Shown here piece after piece: positions 7,354 to 14,090 of a DNA stretch of 25,499 nucleotides. The notes under the pieces were generated by a model. The model was not told the DNA's origin. It saw only the letters and a list, made by a program, of their open reading frames with translations, and did not search any database. The position numbers were made by a program, and so were the translations under genes. Position 1 is the stretch's first letter, and each line of letters starts with the position of its first letter. Location of the stretch: positions 1-25,499 of IMG/VR virus record IMGVR_UViG_3300023239_000041; one strand, written 5' to 3'. The DNA comes from a virus.

Positions 7354-8529
7354 ATGCTATCATCACCTCGCTATATCGAAGACATTTTTTCTGATTTTTA
7401 TCACGCCTCTATTTTTGACATAGACATCCAGCATCAAGATCAAAGTGCTAGCCAAAGTTTCTATGCGTCTATCTTAGACAGTAAACCGTTGACTCAGAAT
7501 CAAGCAAACTTCTTGCTAAAGATACTAGACAAGTATAAAGTAGTAATGGCACGGCACGGCCTTGATTATCAAGACGATATCAAAACACCAAAGTGGAAAA
7601 GTCCTTTTAGGATTATTGATCTAACCAAAAGCATTTGGGTTGAGCAAGATGAGCACACGGTCCCTGTGGTTTGTATGAAATTTCCTTACCAGATCAAAGC
7701 TGCATTTGAATCTGAATTTAGAGATTTAGTTAATGGCACTTGGGATCACGAAAGGAAGATGCGCCGTGTGTCAATTTATAAATGTAACTTAATCCAACTG
7801 CATGACTTTTCTGTAAAACACAATTTTGAAATTGACGATACCTTGCTAATAGCACTAGGTGAAGTTGAAGAAATTTGGGCTGCTCCTGAAGAGATTTCAC
7901 CAGCATCTGCCTTAATTGCAGATTGGGTAACCTTACTAAACTCTAGTAATGAAACTAATTTATGGTGGAACGAACACTGCACAGGAAACTACTCAAAAGA
8001 TCTAATGTTGGCAAAGAGTATGGGCTATTGCTACGAGGGCATGCCGTTTAGCACTGTTGAGAAGATTGCAGCATCGCAGTCTAATGCGTTTTGGATTAAA
8101 ACTAATAAAGAGCTACTGGACCTGCACCATCGAGTAGGCGGCAAGATGTGCATTGTGCTGGATCGTGTAAGTGATACTATTAATTGGTTAACAAAATTTG
8201 CAGAAGATATTGATCGGTCGGATATTAATCGCAACAAAGTTAGAGTTTGTTTCAGAGCAGAAAAAGGAGCAAAGACTGACATAAATGAGTGGATTAAAGA
8301 TAATGGTTTCGGCGGCAAGGTTGAAGATGGTGACATTTTAATCTTTGAACAAAAGCCGGCAAAGTGGTTGTTTAAAGAACAAGATTCTGTTACACTATTA
8401 GTTACAAATAACATTTATCCGCCTACAAGCATAATAGCAAAGGATTGGTTCAATACTCATCCTTGCGTAATTTTCCTAGGCGATATTAAGCCATCAGAAC
8501 AAAAAGGACAACCAATTGTCGAGCTGTAA
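7354..8529 (+). CDS. Conserved-looking uvsW companion protein, weakly HARP-like
   Basis: A 391-residue protein that I cannot assign with certainty. It begins exactly at the predicted transcription start of a perfect early promoter and overlaps the uvsW start by 14 bases, so the two are almost certainly co-expressed. The segment VVCMKFPYQIKAAFESEF followed by DLVNGTWDHERKMRRVSIY resembles, at the level of pattern (hydrophobic, F-P/Y, then W-D-x-x-x-K/R-x-W/R), the HARP substrate-recognition domain of annealing helicases. The C-terminal 130 residues (GKMCIVLDRVSD, RVCFRAEKG, LLVTNNIYPPTSIIAKDWF, HPCVIFLGD) have the strand-helix rhythm of a RecA-like domain, but no Walker motifs are visible. A non-catalytic partner or DNA-binding accessory of UvsW in replication fork remodelling is a reasonable inference. 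This is suggested by position as much as by sequence. Confidence 0.6.
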   Translation: MLSSPRYIEDIFSDFYHASIFDIDIQHQDQSASQSFYASILDSKPLTQNQANFLLKILDKYKVVMARHGLDYQDDIKTPKWKSPFRIIDLTKSIWVEQDEHTVPVVCMKFPYQIKAAFESEFRDLVNGTWDHERKMRRVSIYKCNLIQLHDFSVKHNFEIDDTLLIALGEVEEIWAAPEEISPASALIADWVTLLNSSNETNLWWNEHCTGNYSKDLMLAKSMGYCYEGMPFSTVEKIAASQSNAFWIKTNKELLDLHHRVGGKMCIVLDRVSDTINWLTKFAEDIDRSDINRNKVRVCFRAEKGAKTDINEWIKDNGFGGKVEDGDILIFEQKPAKWLFKEQDSVTLLVTNNIYPPTSIIAKDWFNTHPCVIFLGDIKPSEQKGQPIVEL

Positions 8530-9532
8530 ACTTACAATCAGAGACGAAGTAAACATTAAGGTAGACGGACTTAGCGTAGAGACACGACGTAAGATTGTCA
8601 ACAAATTAAAATTTGAGCTGCCATATGCACGACATATGCCGTCATATAAATTAGGAAGATGGGATGGAACTAAAACCTATTTCAGTATTGGTGGCACTGG
8701 TTATCTTGCACATTTGGATGTTATACTACCTATTATAGAAGAAGCCGGATACGAAATTGAAGTAGAAGATCTACGTGAACATCATGAACTAAAATTTCCA
8801 CAGATTGATGGGAACTATTGGGCCGATCGAGGTAAGACTTGGCCTAAAGGACATATAGCAGCAGGACAACCAGTTGTACTTCGAGACTATCAATTTGATG
8901 TAGTTAATAAGTTCTGCGAGAATCCGCAAGCATTGCAAGAAGTTGCAACTGGCGCAGGCAAGACGCTTACCACAGCAACATTAAGTCATTTGTGCGAGCC
9001 ATATGGTCGAACTATGGTTATTGTTCCTAACAAAAGTCTCGTTGTGCAGACTGAAGAAGATTATAAGAACTTAGGTCTAGACGTTGGAGTGTACTTCGGC
9101 GATAGAAAAGAACTAGGAAGAATGCATACTATATGTACATGGCAAAGTCTAAATGTGCTTGATAAGAAAAGCTACGATACCGCAGTATTGAGCCTAGCTG
9201 AATTTATTGAAGGTGCAGTCGCAATCATCGTAGACGAATGCTTTGACGGAGATGCGTTAGTATTAACCCCATCCGGGTATGTAGCTATCAAGCATATAGG
9301 CATTGGCGATACGGTTATTAACTATTCCGAGAAAACTAAACAGTTTAAAATTGATACAGTTGTAAACTCGCATGTAAATCTGACAAATACTAATAGCGAA
9401 AAAATGTATGAGCTTGAATTTGATAACGGATCAAAAATACAAGTTACTGGTAATCATAAATTTCTTACTAATTTAGGATGGTGTCGTGCAGACGAATTAT
9501 CAGATCATCACGAAATTGTAAATAAAACATAA
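8516..9532 (+). CDS. uvsW: UvsW helicase N-terminal half fused to the N-part of a split intein
   Basis: T4 UvsW is a superfamily 2 DNA helicase that unwinds branched DNA and helps switch from origin-dependent to recombination-dependent replication. This half holds the UvsW-type N-terminal domain (KLKFELPYARHMPSYKLGRWDG region, residues 31-51), the Q-like LRDYQ (122-126), Walker A ATGAGKT (144-150), PNKSLVVQ (171-178), and motif II up to IIVDE (237-241). At residue 242 the helicase sequence stops inside the DExH box and an intein begins with Cys (CFDGDALVLTPSG). It continues with block A/B features, including the TxxH in VTGNHKFL, and ends after 97 residues. I use the TTG at 8516 because AAAGGA lies seven bases upstream and the reading frame has no better start. 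Splicing with the product at 10446 would restore a 484-residue protein, close to T4 UvsW. As written, neither half has a complete motif II. Confidence 0.93.
   Translation: MSSCKLTIRDEVNIKVDGLSVETRRKIVNKLKFELPYARHMPSYKLGRWDGTKTYFSIGGTGYLAHLDVILPIIEEAGYEIEVEDLREHHELKFPQIDGNYWADRGKTWPKGHIAAGQPVVLRDYQFDVVNKFCENPQALQEVATGAGKTLTTATLSHLCEPYGRTMVIVPNKSLVVQTEEDYKNLGLDVGVYFGDRKELGRMHTICTWQSLNVLDKKSYDTAVLSLAEFIEGAVAIIVDECFDGDALVLTPSGYVAIKHIGIGDTVINYSEKTKQFKIDTVVNSHVNLTNTNSEKMYELEFDNGSKIQVTGNHKFLTNLGWCRADELSDHHEIVNKT
9239..9529 (+). other. Split intein, N-terminal fragment (97 residues)
   Basis: Starts with the nucleophile Cys1 in CFDGDALVLTPSGYVAIKHI (block A), then an IGIGDTVINY turn typical of Hint domains, and the block B motif TGNHKFLTNLGWCRADEL with its conserved Thr and His. 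It stops soon after, at the place where split inteins are normally broken (after block B and before block F), and has no endonuclease domain of its own. The insertion point lies between the Glu and the Cys of the helicase DECH box. Confidence 0.93.
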
Positions 9533-9535
9533 ATA
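9528..9535 (+). promoter_or_regulatory. Late-type promoter CATAAATA for the homing endonuclease
   Basis: CATAAATA differs from the T4 late octamer only at its first base and ends 18 bases before the ATG at 9554. It overlaps the stop codon of the intein N-fragment. T4 intron and free-standing endonucleases are commonly expressed from their own late promoters, so this is a plausible independent control element. Confidence 0.55.
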
Positions 9536-9553
9536 CATATAACTAACGCAGAG

Positions 9554-10462
9554 ATGTTTATGAAAATTACATACAAAGAATGGATTAACAGATTAAATCA
9601 TGCATTGATAACGGCTGAACAGTACACTCGGGTTGTGGAATACGGAAAACAAACATTAACTTTATCAACGGGCGACGTACTAACTGATAGTAATTTTACA
9701 CGTTTTAAAAAACGAGTATTAAGTACAAATACCGATAAATGGGTAACTTCAATTGATCAATTGTTAAATGGCAGCGTTTCTGAAAAAGATATCAAATCAT
9801 ACCTTAGCGCAATAGGCGGATTTGCTTGCCAACGTATCCATGGTGAGAAATTAAAAAAGAACTTGAATACAGGTGTTCCATGGAGCAAAGGACTTAAAGG
9901 AAGTTATCCATATTCTTCTCCGTGCTCTGATGCTACAAAACGAAAAATTAGTGAAAAAAATCAAGGGGAACGGAACGGAATGTATGGCACCGTTATGTCA
10001 GCTGAAAAAAAACAAGAAAAATCTCAGTTGATGCATGCTATGATATTAGCAGGAACATTTACTCCAAATTCTAATAATAGAAATACTCATTGGGATGCGG
10101 AATATAATGGTAAAAAATATAGATCAAGCTGGGAGGCGTTGTATCAATATATTAATCCTGTTGCAGAATACGAAAAATTTAGAATTGAATATATGTTAGA
10201 CGGGAAAAATAAAATTTATATTGTAGATTTTATTGATAATGTTAATAAATTAGTAATTGAAGTCAAACCGCGTGAGCTATGCGTGGGAGACAAATTTAAT
10301 GCAAAAATAAATGCACTAACTGGTTGGGCAACTACAAACAATTATGCTATACTGATAGTAGATAAAGAGTGGTTTCGGTCACGTCCTATCAATATAGATT
10401 ACAGCAAATTTGATATTAAGACCTCTAAAAAAATTAAGAAAATTTATGAAATTAAAAATTAG
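9554..10462 (+). CDS. Free-standing NUMOD3/PD-(D/E)XK homing endonuclease between the two uvsW halves
   Basis: A 302-residue basic protein. Residues ~108-150 form a NUMOD3-type DNA-binding region (WSKGLKG, then KRKISEKNQGERNGMYG). Residues ~178-275 form the nuclease: HWDAEYNGKKYRSSWEALYQ supplies Glu194, YIVDFIDNVNKLVIEVKP supplies Asp225 and the Glu236-x-Lys238 pair, and AKINALTGWATTNNYAILIV with DKEWF closes the fold. This is a PD-(D/E)XK or Vsr-like core. Such free-standing endonucleases between split-intein halves are known from marine viral metagenomes (the fractured gene arrangement). It probably cleaves intein-less uvsW alleles at the DExH-box codons and so spreads the whole insert. 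The start could be 9554 or the ATG at 9560. It has its own late-type promoter and overlaps the following gene by 17 bases. Its first ~100 residues are unrecognised and may help define the target site. Confidence 0.88.
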   Translation: MFMKITYKEWINRLNHALITAEQYTRVVEYGKQTLTLSTGDVLTDSNFTRFKKRVLSTNTDKWVTSIDQLLNGSVSEKDIKSYLSAIGGFACQRIHGEKLKKNLNTGVPWSKGLKGSYPYSSPCSDATKRKISEKNQGERNGMYGTVMSAEKKQEKSQLMHAMILAGTFTPNSNNRNTHWDAEYNGKKYRSSWEALYQYINPVAEYEKFRIEYMLDGKNKIYIVDFIDNVNKLVIEVKPRELCVGDKFNAKINALTGWATTNNYAILIVDKEWFRSRPINIDYSKFDIKTSKKIKKIYEIKN

Positions 10463-10550
10463 AACAGAAATCAGCAAGCCTAATAAAGTTTATAATCTGC
10501 ATGTAGAAAATGATCATAATTATGTTGTTGCAGGTGCAGTAGTATCCAAT
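10446..10550 (+). other. Split intein, C-terminal fragment (35 residues)
   Basis: Contains block F (VYNLHVENDHNYVVAGAVVS) with the usual Asp-His-Asn-Tyr pattern and block G ending in Asn followed by Cys (+1). The residue before the terminal Asn is Ser instead of the common His. The length of 35 residues and the 97-residue N-fragment match the short split inteins of the gp41/NrdJ type known from phages. Confidence 0.92.
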
Positions 10551-11282
10551 TGCCACCAAGCTAAAGCAGAAGTTCTAACAAAACTACTAACTGTTAACTT
10601 TAAAAATTGTGCTATTCGTTGGGGATTGACCGGTACAGTACCTAAGGAAGCATTTGAGTTTCAAGGCATCCTTGCAGCTATTGGTCCAGTTATTAATCGA
10701 GTATCTGCACACGACTTACAAGAAAAAGGTGTGTTAGCACAACTAAACATTAATGTATTACAGACTAACGAAGTAGAAGTGTTTAGAAGTTTCTCAGACG
10801 AATATACCTTCTTAGTTACGGACGATAGTCGATTGACCTGGATGGCAAATAAAATTAAAGAGCTGTCGTTGACTGGCAATACTCTAGTATTAATCAATCG
10901 TATCGATACTGGTAAGCAACTAATTGAAAGAATACCAGAAGCCGTCTTTGTCAGCGGCGGTATGAAATTAGATGATAGGAAAGAATCATATGATGAAATT
11001 AAAACAAGTACTAATAAGATTATTGTGGCGACTTATGGTGTGGCCGCTGTGGGCATTAATATTCCTAGGATTTTTAATCTGGTTCTTTTGGAACCCGGAA
11101 AGAGCTTTGTTAGGGTTATCCAGTCTATTGGACGCGGTATTAGGAAAGCGGAAGACAAAGACCATGTAGAAATTTGGGATATTACATCAGCTTGCAAATA
11201 CAGCAAGAGACATTTGACAGAAAGAAAAAAGTTTTATAAGGATGCACAGTATCCTTTTACAATTACCAAGGTAACTAGATGA
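10446..11282 (+). CDS. uvsW: C-part of split intein fused to UvsW helicase C-terminal half
   Basis: The ATG at 10446 gives 35 residues of intein C-fragment (ending VVAGAVVSN) followed directly by CHQAKAEVLTK, the second half of the DExH box. The helicase then continues with motif III (WGLTGTVP, residues 59-66), a RecA2 domain with TLVLINRIDTGKQLIE, motif V (IVATYGVAAVGINIP, 193-207) and motif VI (VIQSIGRGIRKAEDK). These line up well with the C-terminal half of T4 UvsW. An in-frame ATG lies further upstream at 10410, but it would add twelve residues without intein character, read from inside the endonuclease gene. The Cys after the intein is the +1 nucleophile. The product has no Walker A and cannot be a helicase alone. 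It overlaps the endonuclease by 17 bases, and its own stop overlaps the next ATG (ATGA). Confidence 0.93.
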   Translation: MKLKIRTEISKPNKVYNLHVENDHNYVVAGAVVSNCHQAKAEVLTKLLTVNFKNCAIRWGLTGTVPKEAFEFQGILAAIGPVINRVSAHDLQEKGVLAQLNINVLQTNEVEVFRSFSDEYTFLVTDDSRLTWMANKIKELSLTGNTLVLINRIDTGKQLIERIPEAVFVSGGMKLDDRKESYDEIKTSTNKIIVATYGVAAVGINIPRIFNLVLLEPGKSFVRVIQSIGRGIRKAEDKDHVEIWDITSACKYSKRHLTERKKFYKDAQYPFTITKVTR

Positions 11283-11785
11283 GAATTTTAACACTAAACA
11301 ATAGGTCATTTGACCTTAACGACTTACCAGATGAGGTAGATGAAGATACTAGATTTTCAGTATTAGATAATTCTAATCCTAACGATCCTGACTTCTTTTT
11401 CATGCCACTGATCTTTTTAGAATCTTTTAATAGTCCGGCTATTTTGTTAAATATTGGCGGACACGAAATTCAAATGCCTTTAGATTGGTGCATGGTAGTT
11501 GGCGATAAAGAATGTGGGCTTGATCCAGAAGTATTGCCATTGACTAGCATTAACGAACGTGGATTTGATGCATTGTGTTTTAATCCGATAAACGGATTTA
11601 GAGCAGAGTTTATGCCGATTGAGATTGTAAATATATACCAAGACGTAAAATGGTATTTCCCTAAAATGAAAAACGGACACTTGCTTACTGTTCCATTGCA
11701 TGACGGTCCAAGCCCTCCTTGTGTTTATTTTGTTAAAGAAATATCAAGGCAAAGTGAAATTGTACAACTAGATAAGGTGATTTAA
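11279..11785 (+). CDS. Conserved T4-like phage protein of unknown function downstream of uvsW
   Basis: A 168-residue acidic protein I recognise only as a type often seen in aquatic T4-like phages. Its most characteristic stretch is the middle (MPLDWCMVVGDKECGLDPEV, then LTSINERGFDALCFNP) and the following INGFRAEFMPIEIVNIYQDV and KWYFPKMKNGHLLTVPL. No catalytic motif, membrane segment or signal peptide is visible. The start is fixed by an ATGA overlap with the uvsW C-half, and its TAA overlaps the next ATG (TAATG), so it is translated from the same message as UvsW. The strong conservation feel and the position suggest a replication- or transcription-linked role, but this is only a guess. Confidence 0.8.
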   Translation: MRILTLNNRSFDLNDLPDEVDEDTRFSVLDNSNPNDPDFFFMPLIFLESFNSPAILLNIGGHEIQMPLDWCMVVGDKECGLDPEVLPLTSINERGFDALCFNPINGFRAEFMPIEIVNIYQDVKWYFPKMKNGHLLTVPLHDGPSPPCVYFVKEISRQSEIVQLDKVI

Positions 11786-12000
11786 TGCCTCAATCATGTA
11801 TGGTTGATCACCGGAGAATATCTAGCGAAGTAAAAACATCACTGCTTCCTAGACGGTGTTATCTCAGTGGAAAGAAATTATGGCTTAAACGGTGTCGAGT
11901 AATATATACAATACTAACTGGCCCTGGCGATGCGATATATGAAACGTATTGGTGTGACCCGGCAGAATTTTTATTATATGAATTAAGGAGAACAAATTAG
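11785..12000 (+). CDS. Small conserved-looking phage protein (71 residues), unknown
   Basis: Basic N-terminal half (PRRCYLSGKKLWLKRC) followed by an acidic, aromatic C-terminus (TGPGDAIYETYWCDPAEFLL, then YEL). The SGKKLWLKRC and TGPGDAIYETYW blocks look like a real small phage family and not random coding. The three Cys residues do not form a clear zinc motif. It starts by TAATG overlap with the upstream gene. Immediately after its stop the sequence carries a relic of a homing endonuclease, so the last residues (RRTN) may be affected by that insertion or deletion. Function unknown. Confidence 0.65.
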   Translation: MPQSCMVDHRRISSEVKTSLLPRRCYLSGKKLWLKRCRVIYTILTGPGDAIYETYWCDPAEFLLYELRRTN

Positions 12001-12079
12001 TTGTCCTCATTGTAATAAAAAAGGAGGTAAACCGTCTATGACTAGATGGCATTTTAATAGTTGTAAGGAGAAAAAATAA
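11987..12079 (+). pseudogene. Relic of a homing-endonuclease C-terminal zinc finger
   Basis: Between the stop of the small gene and the cupin gene, one frame reads CPHCNKKGGKPSM then TRWHFNSCKEKK and stops. This Cys-x2-Cys ... Trp-His-Phe-x2-Cys module is the usual C-terminal DNA-binding finger of phage HNH/NUMOD homing endonucleases. There is no ATG in front of it (the frame opens after a TAA at 11984), so the rest of the endonuclease has been deleted. An AAGGAG at 11985-11990 precedes a possible ATT start at 11996, so weak translation cannot be ruled out. The last codons (AAG GAG AAA) give the Shine-Dalgarno of the next gene, and its TAA overlaps the next ATG. Confidence 0.75.
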
Positions 12080-12441
12080 TGGGAATTCGCGCTGGTAAAG
12101 TATGGGGGGCCACTGAACTCCTTGAAGCAAACGGTGTATTAGAATTTCACCGTATTGAAGCGGCGTCGGGCGGCGTATGCTCAAAGCATCGACACAAATA
12201 CAAATGGAATGGCTTCTTTGTAGAGTCAGGTGAAATGATTATTCGAGTGTGGAAGAACAACTACGATCTAATTGACGAAACAGTATTAACTGCCGGCCAA
12301 TATACCAAAGTTGCACCGGGGGAGTATCATCAATTTGAAGCTGTCACTGATTGCATTGCCTTTGAATTATATTGGGCAGAGTTTGATCATGCCGATATCG
12401 AGCGCGAAACAGTAGGACATGCAAAAAATGGGAAGTCTTAA
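12079..12441 (+). CDS. Cupin-domain protein
   Basis: A 120-residue single-domain cupin. Motif 1 is readable as GGVCSKHRHKYKWNGFFVES followed by GEMII, with His-x-His and a downstream Glu/Gly. Motif 2 is PGEYHQFEAVTDCIAFELYW, whose His can complete the metal site. The family is broad: small cupins act as sugar-nucleotide epimerases or isomerases, dioxygenases, or binding proteins. The most likely role here is an enzyme or sensor for a small carbohydrate-like molecule, in the cytoplasm. The ATG at 12079 is preceded by AAGGAG that lies in the endonuclease relic. The gene overlaps the next gene by 14 bases. I am confident of the fold, not of the substrate. Confidence 0.85.
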   Translation: MGIRAGKVWGATELLEANGVLEFHRIEAASGGVCSKHRHKYKWNGFFVESGEMIIRVWKNNYDLIDETVLTAGQYTKVAPGEYHQFEAVTDCIAFELYWAEFDHADIERETVGHAKNGKS

Positions 12442-12715
12442 ACCTGGAGCAACATATATCTACGAGCGTAATGGTGAGGAAATATATGCTCGCGAGCTCG
12501 GCGAAACAGATCGTACATTAGTTGGATACAAATACGAAATGGGAAGAACTCCTGATCCTCGAACAAGTGACGGACGCCCGCTAATTGATCACATACGAGA
12601 AGATAAACTTTGGGGCAGCATTCGGAGAGAAGCAAAGACAAATACAGCTTTACAAGCAGCATTAGACCATGCTATACTAATATATCACTTGAGTAAAGAC
12701 GATGGGCAAAAATAA
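12428..12715 (+). CDS. Small phage protein of unknown function
   Basis: A 95-residue protein beginning MGSLKPGATYIYERNGEEIY. I chose the ATG at 12428 because AGGA lies ten bases upstream; the in-frame ATG at 12419 would touch that sequence. The protein has a structured N-terminal part (LKPGATYIYERNGEEIYARE) and a helical C-terminal part (KLWGSIRREAKTNTALQAAL). This pattern is common in T4-like phages as a protein of unknown function. No catalytic motif is visible. It overlaps the cupin gene and the next gene, so all three should be made together. Its 3' end contains the promoter-like boxes at 12649-12678. Confidence 0.75.
   Translation: MGSLKPGATYIYERNGEEIYARELGETDRTLVGYKYEMGRTPDPRTSDGRPLIDHIREDKLWGSIRREAKTNTALQAALDHAILIYHLSKDDGQK
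12649..12678 (+). promoter_or_regulatory. Possible sigma70-type early promoter for the 12702 gene
   Basis: TTTACA (12649-12654), an 18-base spacer and TATACT (12673-12678) lie inside the coding region of the previous gene. Transcription would start near 12685 and give a short leader of about 17 bases before the ATG at 12702. Good but not perfect match; unproven. Confidence 0.4.
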
Positions 12716-13181
12716 ACACGTAGATCTTTTTAATGACATAATTCCTGCTGTTGATCTCGGTATCAAAGAATTGTGGGACGCTGCTACTGATGAAGGCAAA
12801 AAAGAAATTAAAGGCGACTTCTTCAATCTTACTAGATTTATCAGCAGTGTTGAGAGCAATAACAGAGAGCTACAAGAACATTTTGTATTGACTGTCAATG
12901 AATTCTACAATAAGAATTGGAATGACATCCAGAAGCATCCTAAGTTAGTATGGCAGACTTTATGTTCGTGTAGTCATGAAAGCAAGAAGAAACAGTTCCA
13001 CGAATGGATTCCGTTAAAGAAGCAGAAGAATAAAAAAGTAGCGTTCTTAGCGGAACTGTTTCCCGATATGAAAATGTCGGACGTTGAAACTATGTCTATA
13101 ATTACAACCGATAAAGAAGTAAAAGCATACTGTGAGAAACTTGGTTGGGATAAGAAAGAAATCAATGCAATTAAATTTTAA
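12702..13181 (+). CDS. Possible clamp-loader small subunit (gp62-like), otherwise unknown
   Basis: A 159-residue helical protein. The segment RFISSVESNNRELQEHFVLT, then VNEFYNKNWNDIQKHPKLVW and KKKQFHEWIPLKK has the spacing of the T4-type gp62 clamp-loader subunit (an S-x-x...N-E core followed by a K-K-x-F-x-x-W patch), and the length is close to the gp62 proteins of marine T4-like phages. The C-terminal DKEVKAYCEKLGWDKKEINA also has a helical shape seen in such proteins. If right, it would hold part of the machine that loads the sliding clamp for the phage polymerase. The gp44 partner is not in this window, so this is uncertain. It shares 17 bases with the following gene, and a possible early promoter lies 23 bases upstream. 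Confidence 0.5.
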   Translation: MGKNKHVDLFNDIIPAVDLGIKELWDAATDEGKKEIKGDFFNLTRFISSVESNNRELQEHFVLTVNEFYNKNWNDIQKHPKLVWQTLCSCSHESKKKQFHEWIPLKKQKNKKVAFLAELFPDMKMSDVETMSIITTDKEVKAYCEKLGWDKKEINAIKF

Positions 13182-13848
13182 GTGCGAACATTGTGAAAAA
13201 CTATTTGCTAAAGAAAAGACTTTAGTAGTTCACATCTGCGAACAAAAACGTAGGCATTTAAGCAAGGGCGAGAAACATGTTCAGATGGGGTTGTTAACAT
13301 TCCAACGTTTCTACGAGCTTACACAAAAAGCAAAACAGGCAAAGACATTTGATGAATTTGCATCAAGTAGTTTCTATACAGCCTTTGTAAAGTTTGGCAG
13401 CTTCACTGTTAATACTGCTCCTATCTATCCAGAACGGTTTGTTGACTTTGTTATCAAGAGCGGAGTTAAACTGGATCACTGGTGTAGAGACGAATTGTAT
13501 GACAAATATATTAGCGAGCTTATTAAGATTGAGCCAGCCGATGGTGCAATTCAGCGTACTATAAAAACTATGATGGATTGGGCTGATGATAATAAATCAC
13601 AGTGGGAGCATTACTTTGCCTATGTCAATTTAAATAGAGCTACACATGATATCAAAGAAGGACTAGTCAGTCCTTGGATTATATTAAATACCAAAGCTGG
13701 TAAAGAGATGCTGAAAGGCATGAATGATGAGCAACTGGCAATTGTAGGGCCAGTTATCGATCCGCAGTTTTGGATGAGACGTTTTAAATCTCTACCAGCA
13801 GATACAGAATTAGTTAAAGACGTTATCAAGGAGGCGAAGATATTATAA
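13165..13848 (+). CDS. Zinc-finger-containing conserved-looking phage protein
   Basis: A 227-residue protein starting at the ATG at 13165 (the GTG further upstream at 13132 would add residues that look unlike protein). At the N-terminus, FKCEHCEKLFAKEKTLVVHI with the next Cys forms a compact Cys2-His-Cys or C2H2-type finger, which indicates nucleic-acid binding. The rest is all-helical: FYELTQKAKQAKTFDEFASS, FVKFGSFTVNTAPIYPERFV, LDHWCRDELYDKYISELIK and a C-terminal tail rich in charged residues. The pattern of helices recalls the T4 gp59 helicase loader in outline, but I see no convincing motif and would not rename it. It overlaps the preceding and following genes, so it is in the same operon. 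A DNA-binding replication factor is a fair inference. Confidence 0.75.
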   Translation: MQLNFKCEHCEKLFAKEKTLVVHICEQKRRHLSKGEKHVQMGLLTFQRFYELTQKAKQAKTFDEFASSSFYTAFVKFGSFTVNTAPIYPERFVDFVIKSGVKLDHWCRDELYDKYISELIKIEPADGAIQRTIKTMMDWADDNKSQWEHYFAYVNLNRATHDIKEGLVSPWIILNTKAGKEMLKGMNDEQLAIVGPVIDPQFWMRRFKSLPADTELVKDVIKEAKIL

Positions 13849-14072
13849 TGGCAAAACGACCTGAAGAAGAAATTAAAGAAATAGAGTTAGCTGAAAACGA
13901 AACTTTTATTTCGGATGACGACATTGATGTTGAAGTTGTAGTAACTGAAGATACTAACGAAGTTTTTGTAAAGTTTTCTGGCTTTGCTGACAGCGAGGAT
14001 GCTGAGGAATACGCACAGTTCCTAGCAGAAACATTACCTTTACTTTTATTCGAAACAACAAGAATACAATGA
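13848..14072 (+). CDS. Small, strongly acidic phage protein
   Basis: A 74-residue protein starting by TAATG overlap, with AAGGAGG a little upstream. It is very acidic throughout (Asp and Glu in most clusters, e.g. FISDDDIDVEVVVTEDTNE), with a conserved-looking C-terminal helix (EDAEEYAQFLAETLPLLL). Such small acidic proteins can be DNA mimics or inhibitors of host enzymes, or tails on larger assemblies. Nothing in the sequence decides which. No signal peptide or membrane segment. Confidence 0.65.
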   Translation: MAKRPEEEIKEIELAENETFISDDDIDVEVVVTEDTNEVFVKFSGFADSEDAEEYAQFLAETLPLLLFETTRIQ

Positions 14073-14090
14073 ATAATAGAATAACAACAC

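Noticed and set aside
7776-7786. TATAAATG inside the uvsW partner gene
   Set aside because: Looks like a late octamer with one mismatch, but it is inside a coding region with no gene start close behind on that strand.
10410-10445. Upstream start for the uvsW C-half
   Set aside because: The extra twelve residues come from the end of the endonuclease gene read in another frame and have no intein character.
13132-13164. GTG start for the zinc-finger protein
   Set aside because: Eleven extra residues copied from the frame-shifted end of the previous gene; ATG at 13165 directly precedes the conserved finger.
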